This document shows positions 45,777 through 53,254 of a stretch of 64,000 nt of DNA, piece by piece; positions within the stretch are counted from its first letter, which is position 1; each line of letters begins with the position of its first letter. Below the pieces are notes generated by a model. That model made no database searches, had not been told where the DNA came from, and saw only the letters and a list, made by a program, of their open reading frames with translations. The position numbers were made by a program, and so were the translations under genes. Source of the stretch: Psychrobacillus faecigallinarum (lineage in GTDB: Bacteria > Bacillota > Bacilli > Bacillales_A > Planococcaceae); the NCBI RefSeq assembly GCF_014836595.1, contig NZ_JACSQO010000002.1:62001-126000 (forward strand), in the 5' to 3' direction.

Positions 45777-46589
45777 ATGAAACAAGTGATTGAGACACAA
45801 AATTTAACCCTTTCTTATGGGGAAAGTATTATTATAGATGATTTAAATCTTCAAATACCAAAAGGGGAAATTACTGTTTTCATTGGTGGAAACGGGTGTG
45901 GGAAATCAACACTTCTTCGTTCAATTGCTCGTTTGTTAAAGCCAAAAAATGGCGCAGTATTGCTTGAAGGTAGTGCAATATCTAGAATGTCCACTAAGGA
46001 TGTTGCTAAACAAATGTCTATTCTTCCACAATCGCCAATTGCGCCTGAGGGATTAACGGTTCTACAGTTAGTGAAGCAAGGAAGATATCCTTACCAAACA
46101 TGGCTAAAACAATGGACAGAGGAAGATGAAGAAAAAGTAAAAAATGCTTTAAAAGCAACTGGTATTGAAGACCTCAAAGATCGACCGGTGGATTCTTTAT
46201 CCGGGGGGCAACGTCAAAGAGCATGGATTGCCATGACTTTAGCTCAAGATACAGATATTATCCTACTGGATGAGCCAACTACTTATCTTGATATGACACA
46301 TCAAATTGAAATTCTTGATTTACTTTATGAACTAAATGAAAATGAGAAACGAACGATTGTAATGGTACTACATGATATCAATTTGGCATGCAGATATGCG
46401 GATAATATAGTAGCGATTAAGGACCGGGAAATATATGCTCAGGGTAAACCAGAGCATATTATAAGCTGTCCTTTAGTAAAAAATGTGTTTGGTATGGATT
46501 GTCAGATTACAAAAGATCCGCTGTTTGGTACGCCATTATGTATTCCATTTGGTAAGGGAAGATGCATTCTACAGGAAGTAGAAGTCTAA
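45777..46589 (+). CDS. yusV: iron-siderophore ABC transporter ATP-binding protein (YusV-like)
   Basis: 270 residues. Walker A GGNGCGKSTLL, Q-loop ILPQSP, signature SLSGGQRQRAW, Walker B IILLDEPTTYLD and switch VLHD. It belongs to the FecE/YusV siderophore class. In B. subtilis yusV is unlinked and shared by several importers, whereas here it is the third gene of the operon. The start is ATG 45777, eight bases after GAAGGAGTG; GTG 45759 overlaps that site. Confidence 0.91.
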   Translation: MKQVIETQNLTLSYGESIIIDDLNLQIPKGEITVFIGGNGCGKSTLLRSIARLLKPKNGAVLLEGSAISRMSTKDVAKQMSILPQSPIAPEGLTVLQLVKQGRYPYQTWLKQWTEEDEEKVKNALKATGIEDLKDRPVDSLSGGQRQRAWIAMTLAQDTDIILLDEPTTYLDMTHQIEILDLLYELNENEKRTIVMVLHDINLACRYADNIVAIKDREIYAQGKPEHIISCPLVKNVFGMDCQITKDPLFGTPLCIPFGKGRCILQEVEV

Positions 46590-46803
46590 TTGGATCTGAA
46601 TCTCGATATAGATAAACTTCAGAACAATGTTTTCTTATCTTTTTATATGAAACATTTGACTCCCTAGAACTAAAGATAGCAACTAACTTTGACTTCCTTA
46701 CTTCTTCTTTCATCAACAAGATGTGCAAGCCTCCCGTGGAAACTTACATGCATAGCTGGGAGATTGTTTAGCAGTGACAAAGATAGGGTTACTGTTTATA
46801 TAA

Positions 46804-47277
46804 CTATTTATCGGTGAATTCGTTAGAAATTGGTGAAGTTTGACCATTCGATATTGGAGCATTAGACATATCTTCAGCTACAGGGAGTCTTTCATTTTTA
46901 GTTTTAGGTAGACTAGATTTCTCGTCTACAGTATTGTTTTTTAACAAAGCAATTTTAAATTTGGATGGAGTTTCATACTTAAGAACAGTAGACTTTTTGA
47001 TGTACAAACTGCCACCGCCCTCATAATAACCACCATCATGTCCACTGAAGGAATAGACTCTAAACTCTTCTCCCCCTATAGGCCAATGACTGTGTCTTAG
47101 TATGCCTTCATGATCCTTCTGATAAAGCTGTGTAGTACATAACACAGTCACTTTATCAATTTGTCCTTTTCGTAATTTAGTTTTTCCCCACATCACTTTT
47201 GTTGATGCTTTTGCTAATGTCGCAGTTGTTATTAACAAAGCTGAAAATATTAAAGCAGCTATTATTAGATTTTTCAT
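46804..47277 (-). CDS. secreted protein of unknown function
   Basis: 157 residues with a Sec signal peptide (residues 1-24, ending ATLAKAS). The mature part starts TKVMWGKTKLRKGQIDKVTV, a sequence typical of small secreted Bacillus proteins with a KxMWGKxxLxxGQ start, which are often tandem modules or S-layer-side proteins. A Ser/Asn/Pro-rich tail follows. The function is unknown. Confidence 0.68.
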   Translation of the reverse strand: MKNLIIAALIFSALLITTATLAKASTKVMWGKTKLRKGQIDKVTVLCTTQLYQKDHEGILRHSHWPIGGEEFRVYSFSGHDGGYYEGGGSLYIKKSTVLKYETPSKFKIALLKNNTVDEKSSLPKTKNERLPVAEDMSNAPISNGQTSPISNEFTDK

Positions 47278-47497
47278 AAGTATTCACTTACTTCTAAGAT
47301 AAATCAATAATTATATCGGTATAATATGTTAATTTTGTTACTAAAAATAAATAGTGTTACCAACATTTCATGTAAAACCTCTTCATGACATGTGTCATCT
47401 TATACTCCTGACTGTTGTGAATGTTAGTGACTGTCGTTTTTCTTTATATTTTATCTAGGGGCATGAGCTCATACTTAAAATGAAAGAGGGATTTCTG

Positions 47498-48622
47498 ATG
47501 ACAAGTGAAAGACTGCGCTTAATCGATATTCTCCGAGGCTTTGCAGTGCTTGGAACGCTGGGAACTAATATTTGGATTTTTGCTTATTTGGGAGACCTAT
47601 CTTATATAACGACTGCTAACTTTACCGAATGGTGGGTATTAGAGGACTTTTTACGAATGGTAGTGCTCTTTATTGTTAATGGGAAACTTCTCGGATTACT
47701 TACGATTATGTTTGGAGTAGGATTAGAGATGAAATATCAGCAGGCAATCAGGAAGGGTAATGCCTGGCCTGGTGTATATATATGGACTTTATTGTTTTTA
47801 CTCTTAGAAGGGTTTATTCATTTTACTCTAGTAATGGAATATGACATTTTGATGAGCTATGCCGTAACTGGATTAATCGTTGCTCTTGTTCTAAAAAGAG
47901 GAGATACCTTTATAAAAAAAATAATGATTGGAGTTGGTAGTTTTCATGCGATAATTGTTCTATTGATCTTAGTGGGAGCACTAGTAGGGGTCGTAAACAT
48001 GTCCTTAGGTTCATATGAAGGAGCTGCACTCTATGAAAGTGGTACATGGCTAAAACAGGTTGAAAATCGTTTATTTAATTTTGTTTATTATAGATTAGAA
48101 GCTATTTTGATAGTACCGATGAACATATGCTTGTTTTTGTTAGGAGTATTCCTTATGCGTTCAGGAGTATTTTCAAAAACAGAGAAGGGCAAAAGTCAGC
48201 GTAAAAAACTGTTTCAAATAGGGATGTATATAGGTGTTCCGTTAAATCTTCTTATTTTTATACCAGGAGGAGCATTTGATTTACCTGTTCGTTATTTATT
48301 CGCACCAATTATGTCTCTTGGCTATATAGGATTATTTGGTATATTAATAGAATATAGAAAGTTTGAGTGGCTTTGGTCTCGATTTGAAGAGGTTGGGAAA
48401 ATGTCACTAAGCTGCTATGTATCACAGAATCTCTTAGCTTCTATTGTATTTTATGGCTGGGGTCTAGGATTAGGTGGGAAATTAGGAAGTTTATCTATCA
48501 TTACAATTTGGCTCAGTATTACTCTATTTCAATTTCTATTTGCCTATTTTTGTATAAGGAAGCTACACACTGGACCGTTAGAGTGGATGAGAAGAAAAGC
48601 GGTAGCGATAGTCTCTAAATAA
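47498..48622 (+). CDS. DUF418 (YeiB-type) membrane protein
   Basis: 374 residues, about nine helices. The N-terminal RLRLIDILRGFAVLGTLGTNIW and the C-terminal EEVGKMSLSCYVSQNLLASIVFYGWGLGLG are DUF418/YeiB hallmarks; the superfamily includes acyltransferase-like membrane proteins. The start is ATG 47498 with AAAGAGGG upstream. It ends 14 bases before the kinase gene, so DUF418-kinase-regulator is one operon. The role is unknown, and the linkage suggests that the two-component pair acts on it or on envelope state. Confidence 0.86.
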   Translation: MTSERLRLIDILRGFAVLGTLGTNIWIFAYLGDLSYITTANFTEWWVLEDFLRMVVLFIVNGKLLGLLTIMFGVGLEMKYQQAIRKGNAWPGVYIWTLLFLLLEGFIHFTLVMEYDILMSYAVTGLIVALVLKRGDTFIKKIMIGVGSFHAIIVLLILVGALVGVVNMSLGSYEGAALYESGTWLKQVENRLFNFVYYRLEAILIVPMNICLFLLGVFLMRSGVFSKTEKGKSQRKKLFQIGMYIGVPLNLLIFIPGGAFDLPVRYLFAPIMSLGYIGLFGILIEYRKFEWLWSRFEEVGKMSLSCYVSQNLLASIVFYGWGLGLGGKLGSLSIITIWLSITLFQFLFAYFCIRKLHTGPLEWMRRKAVAIVSK

Positions 48623-48636
48623 CTTAAATAATTGAG

Positions 48637-49722
48637 GTGATCAATATAAAATTTTATCCAAAGGATCAAGCTGCCAAATACTTGATCATAGATGTGGCCT
48701 CAATAGTTTTTCTTTTTACCGTAGTAATGCTATCTGATTCAGACTTGCATAACGGGGTGAAGCTAATCCTTCTCCTATCGATTATTTGTTCCTATTATAT
48801 TGCATTGTGGAATAAGGATTGGCGCCTTCTATGTGCTGTGCTAGCAGGTTACTTCCTCCTTATAATATTAAGCCTTTACGAAGGCTCAGTAATTATTACT
48901 TTTGGTTTTTTGTTTGCAGATTTGTTAGGGAGAGCTAAGTCTAAACTTCACATAGGGCTTGGAATAGTAGGAGTTGCCTCCCTGTTTCTTCTTATTCTCT
49001 GGAAGGAGCAGCTCAGTGGTATAGATTTCGCTGTATTAGTGGCATTCATGATTATTCAGCTTGCCTTGCCAATACTTCGATATTTTCTTTTAAAAACAAC
49101 GAATCTACAAACAAAATTAAATGAAGTAAATAAACAACTCGTTCAACAAGAAGAAAGGCAACGAATTGCAAGAGATCTTCATGATACAATCGGCCATACT
49201 TTGACGATGATCAAGCTGAAGACTGAGCTTGCTTCGAAATTAGTAGAGCCGGAACAAACCAAGGTAAAGGGAGAGCTAAACGACATCTTAGCAACCACAA
49301 GGACTGCTATGAAGCAAGTGAGAGAATTAGTGACGGATATGAAATTTGTATCTCTAGAAAGTGAGCTAGAACATACACAGGAATTGCTAAAATCCGCTGG
49401 TATTATCGTTCACTATAATAATAATTTCCAGCAGTTGTTATCGAGTGTAGAAGAAACTATGATATCTCTTTGTTTAAGAGAAGCGACAACTAATATTCTT
49501 AGACATAGTCAAGCGAAACGTTGTGAGATACATACAAGCATAAATGATAGGTTATTCTGCGTACACATAAAGGACGATGGAATAGGAATAGAGATGAAGA
49601 AATTTGGCAATGGTCTAGTATCGATGAAGGAACGTATGAATTCTTTACAGGGGGACGTGTTTATAGACGGTGCTCCCTCGGGAGGCACTTTGGTAACGAT
49701 CACATTACCTATTCATTTGTAA
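48637..49722 (+). CDS. sensor histidine kinase, DesK-like (HPK7)
   Basis: 361 residues. Five short membrane helices fill residues ~14-150. Then comes a coiled coil (NLQTKLNEVNKQLVQQEERQ), the HPK7 H-box RIARDLHDTIGHTLTMIKLK with His182, and an HATPase domain. The pattern follows DesK/LiaS sensors that detect membrane state; no desaturase gene is next to it. The only in-frame GTG (48637) lies inside the extended Shine-Dalgarno GAGGTGATC, so initiation may be at the ATA at 48646 instead. Confidence 0.87.
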   Translation: MINIKFYPKDQAAKYLIIDVASIVFLFTVVMLSDSDLHNGVKLILLLSIICSYYIALWNKDWRLLCAVLAGYFLLIILSLYEGSVIITFGFLFADLLGRAKSKLHIGLGIVGVASLFLLILWKEQLSGIDFAVLVAFMIIQLALPILRYFLLKTTNLQTKLNEVNKQLVQQEERQRIARDLHDTIGHTLTMIKLKTELASKLVEPEQTKVKGELNDILATTRTAMKQVRELVTDMKFVSLESELEHTQELLKSAGIIVHYNNNFQQLLSSVEETMISLCLREATTNILRHSQAKRCEIHTSINDRLFCVHIKDDGIGIEMKKFGNGLVSMKERMNSLQGDVFIDGAPSGGTLVTITLPIHL

Positions 49723-49734
49723 GGGGGATACATA

Positions 49735-50343
49735 GTGATAAGAGTGGTAATTGCAGAGGATCAAAAAATGCTCCTAGGAGCATTTTCTTCATTAATAGCA
49801 TTTGAAACTGATATAGAGGTCGTTGGAGAAGCTCAAGATGGTCAGAAAGCCTGGGAATTGATCGTGGAGAAAATACCTGATGTATGTATTTTGGATATTG
49901 AAATGCCACATATGACAGGTCTGGAGCTTGCACGAAAAATTAAAGAGGAACAAATTCCGAGCAAAGTAATGATTGTGACAACTTTTTCACGAGTTGGATA
50001 TTTGCAAAAAGCTATTGATAGTGATGTTACAGGATATCTATTGAAGGATGAGCCAATCGATTATTTAATAGATTCAATACGGAAGGTGGCAGCTGGTGAG
50101 AAAGTTGTGAGCAGAGACTTAGCTGCTACACTATTCATGAAAGTAGAGAATCCGCTTAATGATCGAGAAATAGATGTATTACGCCTTGTAAGAGAAGGTC
50201 TAACTACATCAGAAATCACGAGGAGATTATTTTTAACAAAGGGCACCGTCCGTAATTATTTGTCCTCCTCTATCCAAAAGCTACAGGTGGAAAGCAGGCA
50301 GCAGGCTGTTAACAAAGCAAATGAAAACGGGTGGCTTGAATGA
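49735..50343 (+). CDS. response regulator, NarL/LuxR type (DesR-like)
   Basis: 202 residues. Receiver with Asp54 (CILDIEMP), Thr82-83 region VTTF and Lys104 (YLLKDEP). C-terminal LuxR helix-turn-helix LNDREIDVLRLVREGLTTSE to GTVRNYLSSSIQKLQV. The overall likeness is to DesR. It starts at GTG 49735, 12 bases after the kinase, with AAGGGGGA as ribosome site. It is the cognate regulator of the kinase and targets probably include its own operon. Confidence 0.9.
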   Translation: MIRVVIAEDQKMLLGAFSSLIAFETDIEVVGEAQDGQKAWELIVEKIPDVCILDIEMPHMTGLELARKIKEEQIPSKVMIVTTFSRVGYLQKAIDSDVTGYLLKDEPIDYLIDSIRKVAAGEKVVSRDLAATLFMKVENPLNDREIDVLRLVREGLTTSEITRRLFLTKGTVRNYLSSSIQKLQVESRQQAVNKANENGWLE

Positions 50344-50448
50344 AAGACCCCTTTCTTTTTATTGTTTATAGTATATACAAATGTGGTAGAGGAATAATGG
50401 CATAAAACATAGTTTTGTAAATATGACAATTTAAAAGGGGATGGGAAA

Positions 50449-51195
50449 GTGAATTATGAAGTGTTGAAGGATGCAGAGGAATTTTACTTCGAGGGAAATC
50501 ACGTTGGAGTTTTAGTTATTCATGGCTTTACAGGTACAACTCAAAGTATGCGTTTTTTAGGAGAAAGGTTTGCGGAAGCTGGTTTTACTGTTGTTGGACC
50601 AAGGCTCACTGGCCATGGTACGGCTCCTGAGGATATGGAACAAGCAAGCTACGAAGATTGGATAAAAGATGTGGAAAGAGGATTGAACAAGCTGAAAGAA
50701 ACTTGTACTGATATCTTTGTTTGTGGATTATCTATGGGTGGTACTCTTACTTTATACCTGGCAGAAAATCACAAGGAAATCAAAGGGATTATGCCTGTTA
50801 ATGCTGCAATTTATATGCCGGAAATGATAGAAAATTATGAAGTCCTTTCAAAAGAGGAAACTAGGTTTGTTGATGGAATTGGGTCGGATATTAAGCTAGA
50901 GGGAATACAAGAACTAGCGTATTCGAAGACACCAGTGAAGTCAATGTCTGATATCATTTTGCTGTCTAGATTAGTAAGAGATAATCTTTCTAAAATTACG
51001 GCACCAGCTTTGATATTTAAATCTACAGAAGATCATGTCGTGCCACCTGATAACTCACATCAAATATTCGAGGCAATCTCCTCTGTCGGAAAAGAAATAG
51101 TGGAATTAGAAAATAGCTATCATGTTGCTACGCTTGATACTGATAAAGAGTTGATAGCAGAAAGAAGCATACAGTTTATAAATGCTCGAATATAA
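50449..51195 (+). CDS. carboxylesterase (Est30-like alpha/beta hydrolase)
   Basis: 248 residues. VLVIHGFTGTTQSMRFLGER is the oxyanion segment, GLSMGG the nucleophile elbow with catalytic Ser, STEDHVVPP the Asp loop and NSYHVATLD the His. This is the thermophilic Bacillus esterase Est30 pattern, a cytoplasmic carboxylesterase. The start is GTG 50449 with AAAGGGGATGGG upstream. Terminator follows. Confidence 0.9.
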   Translation: MNYEVLKDAEEFYFEGNHVGVLVIHGFTGTTQSMRFLGERFAEAGFTVVGPRLTGHGTAPEDMEQASYEDWIKDVERGLNKLKETCTDIFVCGLSMGGTLTLYLAENHKEIKGIMPVNAAIYMPEMIENYEVLSKEETRFVDGIGSDIKLEGIQELAYSKTPVKSMSDIILLSRLVRDNLSKITAPALIFKSTEDHVVPPDNSHQIFEAISSVGKEIVELENSYHVATLDTDKELIAERSIQFINARI

Positions 51196-51205
51196 AGATG
51201 AACGT

Positions 51206-51236
51206 CTCGGAACCACTGGTTTCGAGGCTTTTTTTG
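51206..51236 (+). terminator. terminator after esterase
   Basis: CTCGGAACC-ACT-GGTTTCGAG with a following T7 run. Confidence 0.85.
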
Positions 51237-51456
51237 AAATACAATCGTCCCATTAATCTCCGTCATTAAACTTTGCAGTTGGAGGAAGGTGACGCCAAGT
51301 AAAAGTCATAAGATAATATAAAAAGGAGAATGGTCGCAACGTGAAAAACGACCATCTCTCTATAGTTTTCAGATAATGTATTGTTCCAAATCGTATCAAA
51401 AAGTAGAAAATTAGTACCTATAGGCAATGTTGCGTATTCACTTTAATAGGTTGTTG

Positions 51457-51825
51457 TCATTCATTTACCAAAAGGAATTGCTCTAAATCTTTTTCAAGGA
51501 TAAATACCTCGATTCTTTCACCAGTCTTAGTGCTTATATCCGAATGAGAGGAAAGAACCTTGCAGCCAGTATACTCTTCTACAATTTTTTCATATTCCTT
51601 ACTATACTGTTCGCGAAGTAATGTACGCATTTGTTTGACAAGACGTCTTCCAGTAGTATGATTGACGAGGTGTTTTTCCTCTACTGTTAGAACTCCTTTA
51701 AAACGGGTGATTAACATATCATTAATAATATATGTTTTAGCCTCTTGAGGTCCCTTTCCAATCAAATCAAGCTGTAGCTTAATGAATGCTGAACTGATAT
51801 CAGCCTCTAGTTTCTTTTTTGACAT
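51457..51825 (-). CDS. MpsC family (DUF2294) protein
   Basis: 122 residues. LQLDLIGKGPQEAKTYIINDMLITRFKGV is read here as the N-terminal half, and VEEYTGCKVLSSHSDISTKT with GERIEVFIL as the C-terminal hallmark of DUF2294. That family was renamed MpsC after the third gene of the staphylococcal mpsABC membrane-potential/bicarbonate locus. No mpsA or mpsB gene is in this window, so it is an orphan copy. It is read from the minus strand and its leader contains a c-di-AMP riboswitch about 240 bases upstream. A direct function in ion or bicarbonate transport is inference. Confidence 0.78.
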   Translation of the reverse strand: MSKKKLEADISSAFIKLQLDLIGKGPQEAKTYIINDMLITRFKGVLTVEEKHLVNHTTGRRLVKQMRTLLREQYSKEYEKIVEEYTGCKVLSSHSDISTKTGERIEVFILEKDLEQFLLVNE

Positions 51826-52067
51826 AATGCCTCCAAATGGAATTGTAAGATTTAATATCTAACTAAAAGAGAATAAGTATCTCAGTTATTAAACTTGAAA
51901 AAATCTCTGCTAATTCCACAAAATTTATTAATTTTAATATAGCTTAAGAGATAGCTTCAGCTCTTTAGTCGGGCTATTTGAAATAGTAAAAGTGAAAGTA
52001 TTAACAGTTTAGCCTTTTCGTAGTTAGAAGTAAGTGTTTCTTTCAGTCTTCTAAGAACTTTCTATTC

Positions 52068-52213
52068 ACCTTCTTTCTCCAACAACGCTTACGGGGTTAG
52101 CTGTCGGATTCGGATGGTCAGAGTCACCCTACCCTTTGAAAGGATTCACCCCAGTTTTAGATAATAACAGGTGGTTCCCCCGATTCAATAATGAATTCAG
52201 CGATTTAGGTTGA
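52068..52213 (-). ncRNA. c-di-AMP riboswitch (ydaO/yuaA type), minus strand, upstream of the MpsC-like gene
   Basis: On the minus strand it reads ATCGCTGAATTC..GAATCGGGGGAACCA, then CTGGGGTGAATCC, AGGGTAGGGTGAC, and CCGAATCCGACAGCTAACCC followed by CGTAAGCG. All are hallmark segments of this class. A GGAGAAAG block closes the element. The downstream hairpin is not a clear terminator. Confidence 0.9.
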
Positions 52214-52474
52214 AATTGAAACTATCATACTACTTGGGAAAATTTCTGTAAAGAGGATAAATAAGTAAAGAAAATTTTTTAATCCTTTTTATCGAACTGA
52301 TATTTTCTGAAAGCCATACACTAAATCAATTTACTGTTGAGATAGCAATGATATGAGTTGTTAAACTATATTAAACTTTTTTTATTTTTAAAAAGAATAA
52401 TATAAATAGTACTTAAGGATTATTTACTTCGGAAAAATAACGTCGTAAAATCCAAACATAACCAATTTGAATAT

Positions 52475-52640
52475 CGGTCTAATCCTGAGCAATCAGGAAC
52501 GGAGGAACCAATTTTTTGGGGTTAATTCTACAAGTTGTAGAAAGGATGAGATACTCTTTCGCCATCCTACCCGTCAGCTAACTTCGTCGGCTAAAGCGAA
52601 GGAGGTCAATGAGACCACCTTATTAATTCACGGGGCTTTT
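52475..52640 (+). ncRNA. c-di-AMP riboswitch (ydaO/yuaA type) controlling the kdp operon
   Basis: Hallmarks in order: AATCCTGAGCAATCAGGAAC, GGAGGAACCAATTTTTTGGG then GTTAATTC, GGATGAGATACTC, CCATCCTACCCGTCAGCTAA followed by CTTCGTCGGCT, and GAAGGAGGTC. The GGTC/GACC arms beyond 52602 and a GGGGCTTTTTT tail (to 52642) make a probable terminator. This class normally switches genes off when c-di-AMP is high, so K+ uptake by Kdp would be shut down. Confidence 0.92.
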
Positions 52641-52645
52641 TTGTA

Positions 52646-53046
52646 GGATTTTAAAGCAGAAAAGCAGCTTGATAAATAGTAGGTCTTTTTATAATGCCTA
52701 TAATAACTGAAAAGGTTTCATGGAAGACAGAACGCAGAGAGGGCTTTTTGCTTGCTAGGCGCTAAGTAGACCAGTGATACTTTTTCTCCATTAAAAATGT
52801 ATACTGCTGCAAACTTTTCTAAGTCAGAATATGTGATTGTACTTCACTATTTTGTCTGAAGAATATTTGCACAGTAGCATGTCGGGGAAAAAGTAGTCAT
52901 TGGTCTTTTTTTGTCTTTATTTTTCGGCAATGGCATTAATCTGAAGGAAATTTCTTGATTCCGTTAAGGGGGAAATTTAAAGATGTGATTTTTAAGAAGG
53001 TTAGTTAAAGGATGAGCTACAAGCAATTATAGAAAGGAAGAATTAT
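52646..53046 (+). other. kdp leader between riboswitch and first ORF
   Basis: About 400 bases with no recognised gene. They are unusually long for a riboswitch-to-gene gap. GCAGAGAGGGCTTTTTGCTT near 52736 may form a small hairpin. Otherwise unexplained. Confidence 0.4.
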
Positions 53047-53154
53047 ATGGATGTCGTATCTATTTTTCTAATAATATTCTCATTTTCTCTTTTTTTTGGA
53101 TTTACAGCATTTTGCAACAAAGTAATTGAAGAGAAAGGAAGGGAAAAGCGATGA
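53047..53154 (+). CDS. 35-residue membrane peptide ahead of kdpF
   Basis: ATG 53047 to TGA 53154, 36 codons. The peptide is one hydrophobic helix (VVSIFLIIFSFSLFFGFT) with a charged tail (NKVIEEKGREKR). AAAGGAAG lies about nine bases upstream of ATG. Its stop overlaps the kdpF start by ATGA, so the two are coupled. Short ORFs of this type precede kdpF in other bacteria but are usually not annotated. The role is unknown; a Kdp-associated peptide is inference. Confidence 0.65.
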   Translation: MDVVSIFLIIFSFSLFFGFTAFCNKVIEEKGREKR

Positions 53155-53228
53155 TTATTTTACTTGTTTTTTCTATTGCAACTTCAATTTATTTGCTGGA
53201 TGCATTGATTCGTCCTGAGAGATATTAA
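53151..53228 (+). CDS. kdpF: potassium-transporting ATPase subunit KdpF
   Basis: 25 residues, one membrane helix with a KdpF-like ending (SIYLLDALIRPERY; KdpF proteins end in a short basic PE-type tail). It begins in the ATGA overlap at 53151 and ends 26 bases before kdpA. It stabilises the KdpFABC complex in other bacteria. It was below the usual ORF length cut-off. Confidence 0.8.
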   Translation: MIILLVFSIATSIYLLDALIRPERY

Positions 53229-53254
53229 ATTTTCAAGTATATGGAGGAAATGAA

